Origin: an uncultured Oscillospiraceae bacterium
GTDB lineage: Bacteria > Bacillota > Clostridia > Oscillospirales > Oscillospiraceae
Length of the DNA: 19,124 nt
Direction: 5' to 3'
Assembly (NCBI GenBank): GCA_910588135.1
Contig: CAJUOT010000054.1
Coordinates: forward strand, 1-19,124
Shown: positions 8,351-14,794 of the stretch, one piece after another
Position numbering within the stretch: position 1 is the first letter of the stretch
How the letters are laid out: each line of letters begins with the position of its first letter
Notes under the pieces: model-generated
Seen by the model: only the letters and a program-made list of their open reading frames with translations
Database searches by the model: none
What the model was told of the DNA's origin: nothing
Made by a program: the position numbers and the translations under genes

Positions 8351-9202
8351 TCACATCCCCCCCTTGACAAATTTCTTTTCCAGCAGGCTGACCAGGACGT
8401 TGAACAGCAGGCTGAGCAGGCCGATGGCCAGCATTCCCGCGATGATGATGTCCGGCCGTCCAAAGGTCCGGGAAAGCTGGATCATATAGCCCAGGCCCTG
8501 TGTAGAGGCCAGCAGCTCCGCCGCCACCAACGCCATCCACGCGGCGTTGAGCGCCACCCGTATGCCGGTAAAGATCATGGGCATGGCGGAGGGAATGGCG
8601 ATGGTGCGCAGCATCTGCCGGTCAGTGGCGCCGAAGATCTGGGCCACCCACAGGTGGACTGGATTGACCTGCTTGATGCCGGAATAGGCGTTGATGACGC
8701 AGGGCACCACAGAGGCCAGGAAAATGACCGCGGCCTTGGCCTTCACGCCGATCCCCAGCAGCACAACCATGATGGGAATCCAGGCGATGGGCGGGATAGG
8801 GCGGATCACGTCAAAAATCGACTTGAAGAACAGATCAAACTTTTTGTACCAGCCCATCAGGATGCCCAGGGGGATGCCCACCGCGATCCCCAGGCCGGCG
8901 CCGATGACCACCACCTGGAGGCTGGCCAGGGCGTGCTGCCAGATATAGCCCCGGTCAGGGGAACGGTCATAAAATTTGGTGATGAACGCCTTGACGGAGG
9001 CCAGGGGGCTGGGCAGCGAATAGGCGGGGAGCAGGCGGAGCACATCGGAGCACAGCTCCCAGATCAGCAGAAATACCGCCAGGGTCAGCACGCTCACCAG
9101 CAGATATTTATTCCTTCTCCTGCGTTCCTCCCGGCGCAGGAGCTCAACCTCGTCCTGAACGCCGCGGTCCTCCTGCCGTGCCGGTTTGGTTCCGCGTTCC
9201 AT
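8351..9202 (-). CDS. ABC importer permease, NitT/TauT (SsuC/TauC) family
   Basis: A 283-residue inner-membrane permease. It has a charged, Arg/Glu-rich cytoplasmic N-terminus of about 30 residues followed by a first span (about 32-50) and roughly five more hydrophobic segments. The family segment VIRPIPPIAWIPIMVVLLGIG and the coupling loop NPVHLWVAQIFGATDRQML are evident. GAAGGAG lies upstream of the ATG. It is the first transporter gene after the hairpin that separates it from the binding-protein gene, and the second permease gene follows its stop after one base. Together with the two ATPases and the lipoprotein it would complete a five-part importer. Confidence 0.92.
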   Translation of the reverse strand: MERGTKPARQEDRGVQDEVELLRREERRRRNKYLLVSVLTLAVFLLIWELCSDVLRLLPAYSLPSPLASVKAFITKFYDRSPDRGYIWQHALASLQVVVIGAGLGIAVGIPLGILMGWYKKFDLFFKSIFDVIRPIPPIAWIPIMVVLLGIGVKAKAAVIFLASVVPCVINAYSGIKQVNPVHLWVAQIFGATDRQMLRTIAIPSAMPMIFTGIRVALNAAWMALVAAELLASTQGLGYMIQLSRTFGRPDIIIAGMLAIGLLSLLFNVLVSLLEKKFVKGGM

Positions 9203-9246
9203 ACGATCACTCCTTCAAAAAAGTATCAAAGCTTTCGGCCTCTCTC

Positions 9247-9273
9247 CCCGCCGCCGAATCCTCCGGCGGCGGG
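9247..9273 (-). other. GC-rich hairpin in the transporter leader
   Basis: A perfect 10-bp GC-only inverted repeat (9247-9256 with 9264-9273, 7-base loop) lies between the attenuator-like hairpin and the first permease gene. It has no T-run after it, so it is unlikely to terminate by itself. It could stabilise the processed transporter mRNA or affect its translation; this is inferred. Confidence 0.5.
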
Positions 9274-9289
9274 CCTGGCCCTCGGGGAA

Positions 9290-9336
9290 TAAAAGGCTGC
9301 TGCCCACTTGACGGGCCTTGCCGTCAAGTGGGCAGC
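9290..9336 (-). terminator. Intercistronic terminator/attenuator after the binding-protein gene
   Basis: A 16-bp stem (9299-9314 with 9321-9336, loop GCCTTG), followed on the minus strand by GCC and then TTTTATT. It lies 31 bases after the stop codon of the binding-protein gene and about 100 bases before the permease gene. A structure of this kind commonly gives a high binding-protein to permease ratio by partial termination or by protecting the 3' end of the upstream message. Confidence 0.8.
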
Positions 9337-9366
9337 GCCCCGTGTCTGGCTGCCCGCCTTGGGGTG

Positions 9367-10497
9367 TTACCGGGCCAGCGCCTCCCGCATCAGGTCGGGG
9401 ATCACATTGCTGTCCAGCTTCGAAATGGTGTCGGCCCCGATGCTTCCAGCTTCAATGCTCATCTCCCACACCATCTTCTCATATTCGCCAAAATTGCCGT
9501 TAATCAGCTCCTGAATCTGCTCAGAGGTCATCAGCGGCTTTTGCGTACACTCCATACGGGCCTCGGCCTCATCGACTTCCTTGCCGTTCTCGGTCATCCA
9601 CTTGCTGTAGGTGGACACGTGGAGCTCAAAGTCTTTGGCCAGAATATCATTGGCGTCCATCACCATGCGCAGGAAAGACACCAGCAGGTCACGCTTGTTC
9701 TCCAGCGCGTCGGCAGAGCACACCACATCCTCATACTGCATCAGGTCCAGGCTGATGAAGCCGCCGGCCACAACCCAGTCGTCCGCGTGCTCAATCAGGG
9801 CCTTGGTGCTGTACGGGCCGATGGTGGCGAGGATATCGCCCTCGCCGGAGATGAACGCCTGGTAGCCGGCAGCATAGTCCATCTGGACGATCTTGATGTC
9901 GTCCTCTGTCAGTCCCAGGGCCTCCAACCACTTCTGCACCTGGACGTGGCCGGTGGTTCCCAGATTCGTGATGAGGGTCTTGCCGCGCACCGTGTCCGCG
10001 CTGCCCAGGATATCGGGGTAAGTGGGGTTGGAACCGGTGGCCTTGGCGATGTCGGAATCCGCGCGCACAAAGATGGCGTTCCCTTCGCGGCCATCAATAA
10101 AGTCGCCGATCACATAGGCGTTGTAGGTGTTGACGCTGGTGACAAACGCGCCGCCGATGACGCCCACATCCCACAGCCCGGAACCCAGAGCCTCGTTCTG
10201 GGGCGCGCCGCTGGCGTAAACCTGCACGTCCATCTGGAACCCGTAGTCCTTGGCCATATCATTGAAGATGGCGTAAGCCACGGGAGTGGAGATATAGGCC
10301 GGATGGAGGGAGACACGCAGAACCGGCAAATCTTCCGTGCTTCCGCCGCCGGTCGGGGTCGAGGGCTCGCCGGAGGCCTGGGAGGGCTCCTTGGTAGGGG
10401 CTGCGCTGGGCTTCGTATCGCCGCCGCAGGAAGCCAGGGCCAGAACCATGGCAAAGGCCAGCAGCAGGGCGGACAGCCGCTTGAATGTCTTTTTCAT
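9367..10497 (-). CDS. ABC importer substrate-binding lipoprotein, NMT1/TauA-like
   Basis: A 376-residue extracellular binding protein with a classic lipoprotein signal. It has a basic MKKTFKRL start, a hydrophobic core, and the lipobox LASC with the modified cysteine near residue 24. A flexible Pro/Ser/Thr-rich linker follows to about residue 50. The mature part fits the type-2 periplasmic fold of the NitT/TauT class: VLRVSLHPAYISTPVAYAIF near the start, LWDVGVIGG, DTVRGKTLITNLGTTGHVQVQKWLE, and a C-terminal helical region. AAAGGAG precedes the ATG. It is the first gene of the minus-strand train and diverges from the oxidoreductase operon. Family members bind nitrate, sulfonates, aromatics, pyrimidine precursors and other small molecules, so the ligand cannot be named. 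Confidence 0.9.
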   Translation of the reverse strand: MKKTFKRLSALLLAFAMVLALASCGGDTKPSAAPTKEPSQASGEPSTPTGGGSTEDLPVLRVSLHPAYISTPVAYAIFNDMAKDYGFQMDVQVYASGAPQNEALGSGLWDVGVIGGAFVTSVNTYNAYVIGDFIDGREGNAIFVRADSDIAKATGSNPTYPDILGSADTVRGKTLITNLGTTGHVQVQKWLEALGLTEDDIKIVQMDYAAGYQAFISGEGDILATIGPYSTKALIEHADDWVVAGGFISLDLMQYEDVVCSADALENKRDLLVSFLRMVMDANDILAKDFELHVSTYSKWMTENGKEVDEAEARMECTQKPLMTSEQIQELINGNFGEYEKMVWEMSIEAGSIGADTISKLDSNVIPDLMREALAR

Positions 10498-10617
10498 TGC
10501 ATGAGACTCCTTTCGTTTTTTCGGTCCCGTTTCCGCCTCGGCGGCCGGGGCCTGCGCTGTGTCCGGATCACTTTGACGGCTTTAGCTTACCATCTACCCC
10601 GCACAGTTTCCAGAAAC

Positions 10618-10651
10618 AAAATTGAGAATGTTGAAATAATTCTGTGATTTT
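10618..10651. promoter_or_regulatory. Imperfect dyad in the divergent control region
   Basis: Two nested 5-bp arms (AAAAT with ATTTT, AGAAT with ATTCT) flank a centre at about 10634 in the AT-rich gap between the binding-protein gene and the oxidoreductase gene. It is a candidate operator for the YesN-type regulator. The arms are short and AT-rich, so chance is quite possible. Confidence 0.3.
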
Positions 10652-10781
10652 TTGTCGTTTGCTATAAGTTGGCGCCCCTGGGCGCTGCCTTATTTGTATA
10701 AAATTTCAATTTCCCATCTCGGAATAATTGACAAAATCTAATTATTTTTCATTTTCTGCCGCGGGCGTTTTCACTAAACTA

Positions 10782-10790
10782 TGTTATAGA
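10782..10790 (+). promoter_or_regulatory. Possible extended -10 element for the oxidoreductase operon
   Basis: TGT followed directly by TATAGA (10785-10790) gives an extended -10 arrangement about 105 bases before the start codon at 10895. No good -35 hexamer lies at the right distance, as expected of an activator-dependent promoter. A perfect TTGACA at 10728-10733 has no matching -10. The rest of the 10498-10894 gap shows a short GC hairpin near 10672-10685 and nothing else I can name. Confidence 0.35.
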
Positions 10791-10894
10791 ATGCGCTGTG
10801 ATCCCTTGCGAACCGCACAAATCGCTTTGACGTTCCCCGTCCTTTGGCAGCCTTTGCAGGGATCGGATTTCATTTTTATTTGGAGGTAATTACA

Positions 10895-12010
10895 ATGAGC
10901 AAGCTCAACGTAGGCATCGTAGGACTCGGCTTCGGAAAGGAATTTATCCGCATCTATCAAAACCATCCCAATGTAGACAAGGTCGCCATCTGCACTCGAA
11001 ATCCCCGCACGCTTCAGGAAGCCGGGGATGAGTTCGGCATTGAGCAGGCCCTGCGTTTCTCCAGCATCGACGACATGATTGCCTGCGGCGCCCTGGACGC
11101 CATCCACATCGTCACCCCCATCGCAGAGCACGCGCCCCAGTCCCTGAAGTGCCTCAACGCCGGCAAGCACACCGCCTGCACCGTGCCCATGGCCACCACG
11201 GTGGAGGAGTGTAAGGCTATCGTGGAGGCGTCCCAGGCCAACCACCGCAGCTATATGATGATGGAAACCGCCGTCTACACCCGGGAGTACCTCTATGTCA
11301 AGGATCTGGTGGACAGCGGGAAGCTGGGCCGGGTGCAGTTTGTCCGCGGCTCTCATATGCAGAACATGGGCCTGGAGGGCTGGCCCGAGTACTGGCTGGG
11401 CCTGCCCCCCTTCCACTATGGCACCCATGCCATCGCCCCCCTGACCTGCATCCTGGACAAAGACATCGAGTCCGTGGTCTGCCACGGCTCCGGCCGGATC
11501 AGCCCGGAGCTGGCTGCCCACTATGGCTCCCCCTTCGCGGTGGAGACCTGCACCATGACCTTCCGGGACAGCGTGGTGCGCGGCGAAACCACCCGCGCCC
11601 TCTACGAGACCGTGCGGCAGTACCGGGAGAGCTTCGACATCTATGGCGATCAGATGGCTTTCGAGTGGGACCAGATTGAGGACGAGGGCGGCTGCCTGTT
11701 CGAAGGCGGCGAGAGCGCCCGCCGCATCCACGCCCCCGATGTGGTAGCTGCCCTGCCTGAGTCCATCCAGGCCTTCACCAAACGGGAACAGATTGTGGAC
11801 GTCAACCACGTGTCCTTCATCCAGGGCGCGGGCCACGGCGGCTCCCACCCCCACCTGGTCCATGAATTTGTCAGTGCGATTCTGGAGGGGCGCTCTCCCG
11901 CCATCGACGCCGTTCGCTCCGCCAACATCACCTGCGCCGGAATCTGCGCCCACGACTCCGCCATGCAGGAGGGCCAGCGCATCGCCCTGCCGGACTTCAC
12001 CCTCCGGTAA
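10895..12010 (+). CDS. Gfo/Idh/MocA-family NAD(P)-dependent oxidoreductase lacking the EKP lysine
   Basis: A 371-residue protein beginning MSKLNVGIVGLGFGKEF, a Rossmann dinucleotide-binding start (G7-x-x-G10-x-G12). The N-terminal half fits the Gfo/Idh/MocA fold (ALDAIHIVTPIAEHA, then CLNAGKHTAC). The C-terminal half has the family's second-domain entry GRVQFVRGSH and a conserved-type histidine in HYGTHAI (H178). The usual catalytic EKP motif reads TVP (96-98), so the lysine is absent. GGAGGT before the ATG at 10895 fixes the start; an upstream in-frame ATG at 10844 has no ribosome site. Relatives oxidise or reduce sugars, cyclitols or sugar acids and take part in redox-assisted deglycosylation. 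It is the first gene of the plus-strand operon. Confidence 0.88.
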   Translation: MSKLNVGIVGLGFGKEFIRIYQNHPNVDKVAICTRNPRTLQEAGDEFGIEQALRFSSIDDMIACGALDAIHIVTPIAEHAPQSLKCLNAGKHTACTVPMATTVEECKAIVEASQANHRSYMMMETAVYTREYLYVKDLVDSGKLGRVQFVRGSHMQNMGLEGWPEYWLGLPPFHYGTHAIAPLTCILDKDIESVVCHGSGRISPELAAHYGSPFAVETCTMTFRDSVVRGETTRALYETVRQYRESFDIYGDQMAFEWDQIEDEGGCLFEGGESARRIHAPDVVAALPESIQAFTKREQIVDVNHVSFIQGAGHGGSHPHLVHEFVSAILEGRSPAIDAVRSANITCAGICAHDSAMQEGQRIALPDFTLR

Positions 12011-12035
12011 GCGCCCGCGGGAAAGGAGCCTTTAT

Positions 12036-13025
12036 ATGCCAGCGCTGAGCACACCCCTTGTCACCCCAAAGTTCACCCTTCCCAACCGTCTGGTATTCCC
12101 GGCCATGAGCACCTCCAGCGGCGCGCCGGACGGCTCCGTCACTGACGCCACTCTGGATTTCTTCCGCCAGCGCAGCCAGGGCTTCGGGCTGGTGGTGGTG
12201 GAGCACTCCTACGTCAGCGCCTGGGGGAAAGCCGGGCCCAAAATGCTGTCCGTAAGCCGGGATGAGGACATCCCCGGCCTCTCCTCCCTGACGGCGCTGC
12301 TGCACCAAAACGGGTGCCAGGCCCACCTCCAGCTGGACCACGGCGGCGGCTGGACCATCCCGGAGCTCCAGGGCGTGCTGGACCCCCTCAAAAACCCGGA
12401 GGGACGGCGCATCACCGGCGCCATCACTGACGAGCAGCTTTCCCAGGTGGTCGAGGACTTTGCCGCCGCTGCGGTGCGCGCCCGAGAGGCGGGCTTCGAC
12501 GGCGTCCAGATCAAAGCCTGCCATGTCTATCTGCTGGGGCAGTTCTATTCCCCACTCACCAACTGCCGCACCGCAGGCCGCTACTCCGGCACCACGTTCC
12601 AGGGACGCATTCAGCTGACCCTGGACGTGCTGGACGCGGTGCGCCGCGCCGTGGGGCCTGAGTATCCCGTCAGCGTCCGCTTCGCGGTGCAGGATTATGA
12701 CGAGCGCGGGAGCACCCTGGAGGAGGGCGTGCGAGCCGGGAAGCTGCTGGAGGAGCACGGCGCGGATCTTCTGGATCTGTCCGGCGGGCCCAAGCACCGG
12801 TACTTTCACCCCTTTTCCAAGGAACCCGGCTGGTTTGGCCAAGATGCCCTTGCTGTCCGGGAGGCGCTGTCCATTCCAGTGTCAGTAGCCGGCGGTGTCA
12901 CCGCTTGGGAGCACGCCCAGAATTTGCTGGACCGGGGGTGCGCCGACCTTGTGGGCGTATGCCGCGCAGCCGTCCGGGACCCTCTCTGGGCCCGCGCTGC
13001 CCTGGCTTCTGCGGCCAACTGTTAA
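12036..13025 (+). CDS. Old-Yellow-Enzyme-like FMN oxidoreductase with altered active-site motif
   Basis: A 329-residue TIM-barrel flavoenzyme of the NADH:flavin oxidoreductase/OYE class. It shows LPNRLVFPAMST near the start, QLDHGGG (99-105) where QLxHAGR is usual, and AVRAREAGFDGVQIKACHVYLL (split: AVRAREAGFDG, then VQIKACHVYLL at 157-167). It also has FYSPLTNCRTAGRYSG, and a C-terminal flavin phosphate region with VAGGVTAWEH and VGVCRAAVRDP. In the usual IHxAHGYL motif the first histidine is K160 here and the second, H163, is kept. The C-terminal iron-sulfur and second flavin domains of 2,4-dienoyl-CoA reductases are absent, so it is the short OYE form. AAAGGAG precedes the ATG at 12036. 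The open frame begins earlier, inside the oxidoreductase gene, but that part is out of frame with real coding. Predicted role: reduction of an activated C=C bond, or a related hydride transfer. Confidence 0.87.
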   Translation: MPALSTPLVTPKFTLPNRLVFPAMSTSSGAPDGSVTDATLDFFRQRSQGFGLVVVEHSYVSAWGKAGPKMLSVSRDEDIPGLSSLTALLHQNGCQAHLQLDHGGGWTIPELQGVLDPLKNPEGRRITGAITDEQLSQVVEDFAAAAVRAREAGFDGVQIKACHVYLLGQFYSPLTNCRTAGRYSGTTFQGRIQLTLDVLDAVRRAVGPEYPVSVRFAVQDYDERGSTLEEGVRAGKLLEEHGADLLDLSGGPKHRYFHPFSKEPGWFGQDALAVREALSIPVSVAGGVTAWEHAQNLLDRGCADLVGVCRAAVRDPLWARAALASAANC

Positions 13026-13038
13026 GGAGGAATGACCT

Positions 13039-13383
13039 ATGATCAAATTTTCCGTCCTATATCCCTACTCCGAGGGCTGCTGGTTCGACGCCAAGTACTA
13101 CGCGGAAAAGCACATCGCCCCCTACCGCGCCGACCCCCTGGTGAAAGGCATTATCGTGGAATCAGGCAGTTCCACCCGGGATTTTGCCCATCCGCCCCGC
13201 TACGCCTGCATTGCCCATTTCTTCTACGACTCGATGGAGGATCTGGAGGCCAGCCGCAATCCCGAGCGGGTGGCTTCCCAGATTCAGGACAATGTCAACT
13301 TCACCAATATTCAGGGGACAAATCTGGTGAGCACCCTCCCCTACTGCCAGCTGGATGGGCTGGGAGGCGGCAGCCCCGTTTGA
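13039..13383 (+). CDS. EthD-domain small protein, copy 1
   Basis: A 114-residue protein starting MIKFSVLYPYSEG, with the EthD hallmark FDAKYYAEKHIAPY (about 16-29) and a second strand region CIAHFFYDSMEDLEAS. EthD proteins form dimeric alpha/beta barrels; known relatives act as small accessory or isomerase/decarboxylase-like enzymes on cyclic compounds, and the name comes from ethyl tert-butyl ether degradation. AAGGAGG lies upstream of the ATG, 13 bases after the flavin oxidoreductase gene. The histidine in KHI is conserved in both copies here. The reaction cannot be told from sequence. Confidence 0.8.
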   Translation: MIKFSVLYPYSEGCWFDAKYYAEKHIAPYRADPLVKGIIVESGSSTRDFAHPPRYACIAHFFYDSMEDLEASRNPERVASQIQDNVNFTNIQGTNLVSTLPYCQLDGLGGGSPV

Positions 13384-13465
13384 CGCAAACGCCGGGAAAA
13401 GCAAGTTTTGCGGCGGTTTTTCCCACCCTTTCAGCGCCGGGTGCCGCCCCGGCATGGTGACCGCT

Positions 13466-13819
13466 ATGGTTAAGCTTACCGTTATGTATCCCTGGCATGA
13501 GGGATTTCGCTTTGACATGGACTATTATACCCAAAAACATATCGCAATCCACAAGCAAGACCCCAATGTGCTGGGAATCATCATTGAAGAGGGACACAGC
13601 GCCTTCCGGGGCGGCAGCACGCCGGAGATGGTGTGCGTAGCCCACTTCTTCTATGAGTCCATCGGCAAACTCAATGAGAGCCGGACCCCTGAAAAGGGAC
13701 GCCGGCAGCTGGCCGACATCCCCAACTTCACCGACATCACACCCCAGGATCAGATCAGCGAGGTGGAGTATCTGGATCTCAGTGCTTTCGGCGTCCCTTC
13801 CGAGCCGGGGCACGGCTGA
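13466..13819 (+). CDS. EthD-domain small protein, copy 2
   Basis: A 117-residue paralogue of the previous gene. The two align from the first residue (MVKLTVMYPWHEG), through FDMDYYTQKHIAIH and VCVAHFFYESIGKLNES, to NFTDI. I chose the ATG at 13466 because it lines up with the start of copy 1 and has GGTGA nearby. An ATG at 13454 in the same frame has no ribosome site. The ribosome site is weaker than for copy 1, so it may be made at lower level. The 82-base gap before it contains an A/T and GC-mixed imperfect hairpin (near 13383-13420) with a short T-run. The two copies could form a heterodimer or act in successive steps. Confidence 0.78.
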   Translation: MVKLTVMYPWHEGFRFDMDYYTQKHIAIHKQDPNVLGIIIEEGHSAFRGGSTPEMVCVAHFFYESIGKLNESRTPEKGRRQLADIPNFTDITPQDQISEVEYLDLSAFGVPSEPGHG

Positions 13820-13836
13820 GCAAGCATCTTCAGCAT

Positions 13837-13875
13837 AAAAACGGCAGGCGGGAATCATCCCACCTGCCGTTTTTT
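13837..13875 (+). terminator. Intrinsic terminator of the oxidoreductase-EthD operon
   Basis: A 17-bp stem with one mismatch (left arm 13837-13853, right arm 13858-13874, loop ATCA) ends in a run of six Ts. It lies 17 bases after the second EthD stop. The A-run on the left arm means it could also act on transcripts from the other strand. Confidence 0.92.
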
Positions 13876-13920
13876 CTTTATCCAAATGCCATAAATTTTC
13901 TCTTTTCGCATTGTCCTGCA

Positions 13921-13949
13921 TTGTAAAATGGCCTGCTCCGTGCTAAACT
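13921..13949 (+). promoter_or_regulatory. Candidate promoter of the EamA gene
   Basis: TTGTAA (13921-13926) and TAAACT (13944-13949) are 17 bases apart, with TGC directly before the -10, an extended -10 arrangement. It lies 32 bases before the start codon at 13982 and after the preceding terminator, so the EamA gene is its own unit. Confidence 0.6.
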
Positions 13950-13981
13950 GTGAACGAAAAACTTGTAAGGGAGCGGTTATC

Positions 13982-14395
13982 ATGTGGTTTGTTTTCGCGC
14001 TTTTGTCCGCCGTCTTCGCAGCCCTCACCTCCATCCTGGCCAAGGTTGGCATTGATGGCGTCAACTCCAATCTGGCCACTGCCGTGCGCACCATGGTGGT
14101 AGTGGTCATGGCCTGGGGCATGGTGTTTCTTACCAACACCCAAGGCGGCATTACGGAGATCAGCCGGAAAAGCTGGCTGTTTCTCATTCTGTCCGGGCTG
14201 GCCACTGGCGCGTCCTGGCTGTGCTATTACCGGGCCATTCAGATTGGCGAGGTGTCCAAAGTAGTGCCCATTGATAAACTCAGTGTGGTCATCACCCTGG
14301 TGATGGCGGCGGTGTTTCTCCATGAGAAATTCACCCCCAAGTCCGTCATCGGGTGCCTCCTCATCGGCGCAGGCACGCTGGTAATGGTGCTGTAA
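13982..14395 (+). CDS. Half-size EamA/DMT-family transporter
   Basis: A 137-residue membrane protein with about four to five hydrophobic segments (MWFVFALLSAVFAALTSILAK at the start, split by the line of the family; then AVRTMVVVVMAWGMVFL, WLFLILSGLATGASWLCYY, and VVITLVMAAVFLHEKF). The pattern SGLATGASWLCYYRAIQIG followed by SVVITLVMAAVFLHE is typical of a single EamA repeat of drug/metabolite transporters. Full-length members have two repeats, and one-repeat proteins of this size usually act as dimers. AAGGGAG lies upstream of the ATG at 13982; the frame opens at 13928 but that start has no ribosome site. Its substrate is unknown and it appears unrelated to the catabolic operons. Confidence 0.85.
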   Translation: MWFVFALLSAVFAALTSILAKVGIDGVNSNLATAVRTMVVVVMAWGMVFLTNTQGGITEISRKSWLFLILSGLATGASWLCYYRAIQIGEVSKVVPIDKLSVVITLVMAAVFLHEKFTPKSVIGCLLIGAGTLVMVL

Positions 14396-14472
14396 AACGG
14401 TTCTCTCTCCGTGGTGTCCGGCGCTTTCCGCATTTTTCCGCCCTGAGCCTGTGCCATTTTGGCCCCGCTCCA

Positions 14473-14712
14473 GGCACTGAGGAACTGGGCCACCTGGAAA
14501 TGGTGGGCACCTTGGTCCATCAGCTTACGCGGGATCTGAACGAAGATCAGATCAGGACCGCCGGCTTTGACGCCTACTTCGTAGATCACACCGCCGGCGT
14601 CTATCCCCAGTTTGCCTCCGGTTACCCCTGGTCCGCCTCCACCATGCAGGTCACCGGCGACGTTATCGCCGATCTGACTGAGGATATGGCGGCAGATGGG
14701 GCGATAGCGTAA
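14473..14712 (+). pseudogene. cotJC: Fragment of a CotJC-type manganese catalase gene
   Basis: In one frame the DNA encodes GTEELGHLEMVGTLVHQLT, then FDAYFVDHTAGVYPQFASGYPW and TGDVIADLTEDMAA. This is the middle of a spore-coat CotJC/manganese catalase, with metal-site residues in EELGHLE. Upstream of 14473 the frame has no catalase similarity, and after about 14694 it departs from the family and stops at 14710-14712. The preserved core is about 75 of the roughly 190 residues of CotJC, with both ends lost and no start codon or ribosome site of its own. So it is a remnant. It supports a spore-forming Clostridia host or donor and a history of deletion here. Confidence 0.8.
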
Positions 14713-14719
14713 GGACAAC
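14700..14719 (+). repeat. Direct repeat copy 1 (GTAAGGACAAC type)
   Basis: A 20-base unit of the form GGCGATRGYGTAAGGACAAC. It overlaps the end of the catalase fragment and is repeated 75 bases further on with 18 of 20 bases identical. Confidence 0.7.
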
Positions 14720-14774
14720 GAGGCCAGAAAGCCTTGCAAACACTGGATTGTAGGTAGGACAAGCCTTTTCCGGC

Positions 14775-14794
14775 GGCGATGGTGTAAGGACAAC
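14775..14794 (+). repeat. Direct repeat copy 2 (GTAAGGACAAC type)
   Basis: The second copy of the 20-base unit. Each copy is followed at a variable distance by a shorter related block, GGACAAGC then TTTCC (near 14757-14771 and 14814-14827), so GGACAA occurs four times in about 105 bases. The 14713-14847 stretch holds no gene that I can support. Confidence 0.7.

Noticed and set aside
9178..10647. A 489-codon plus-strand frame opposite the binding-protein gene
   Set aside because: It is antisense to a lipoprotein with a clear signal peptide and lipobox. The plus-strand frame has no domain.
10784..11953. A 389-codon minus-strand frame opposite the oxidoreductase
   Set aside because: The plus strand has the Rossmann motif and a strong ribosome site; the minus frame is a GC shadow with no ribosome site.
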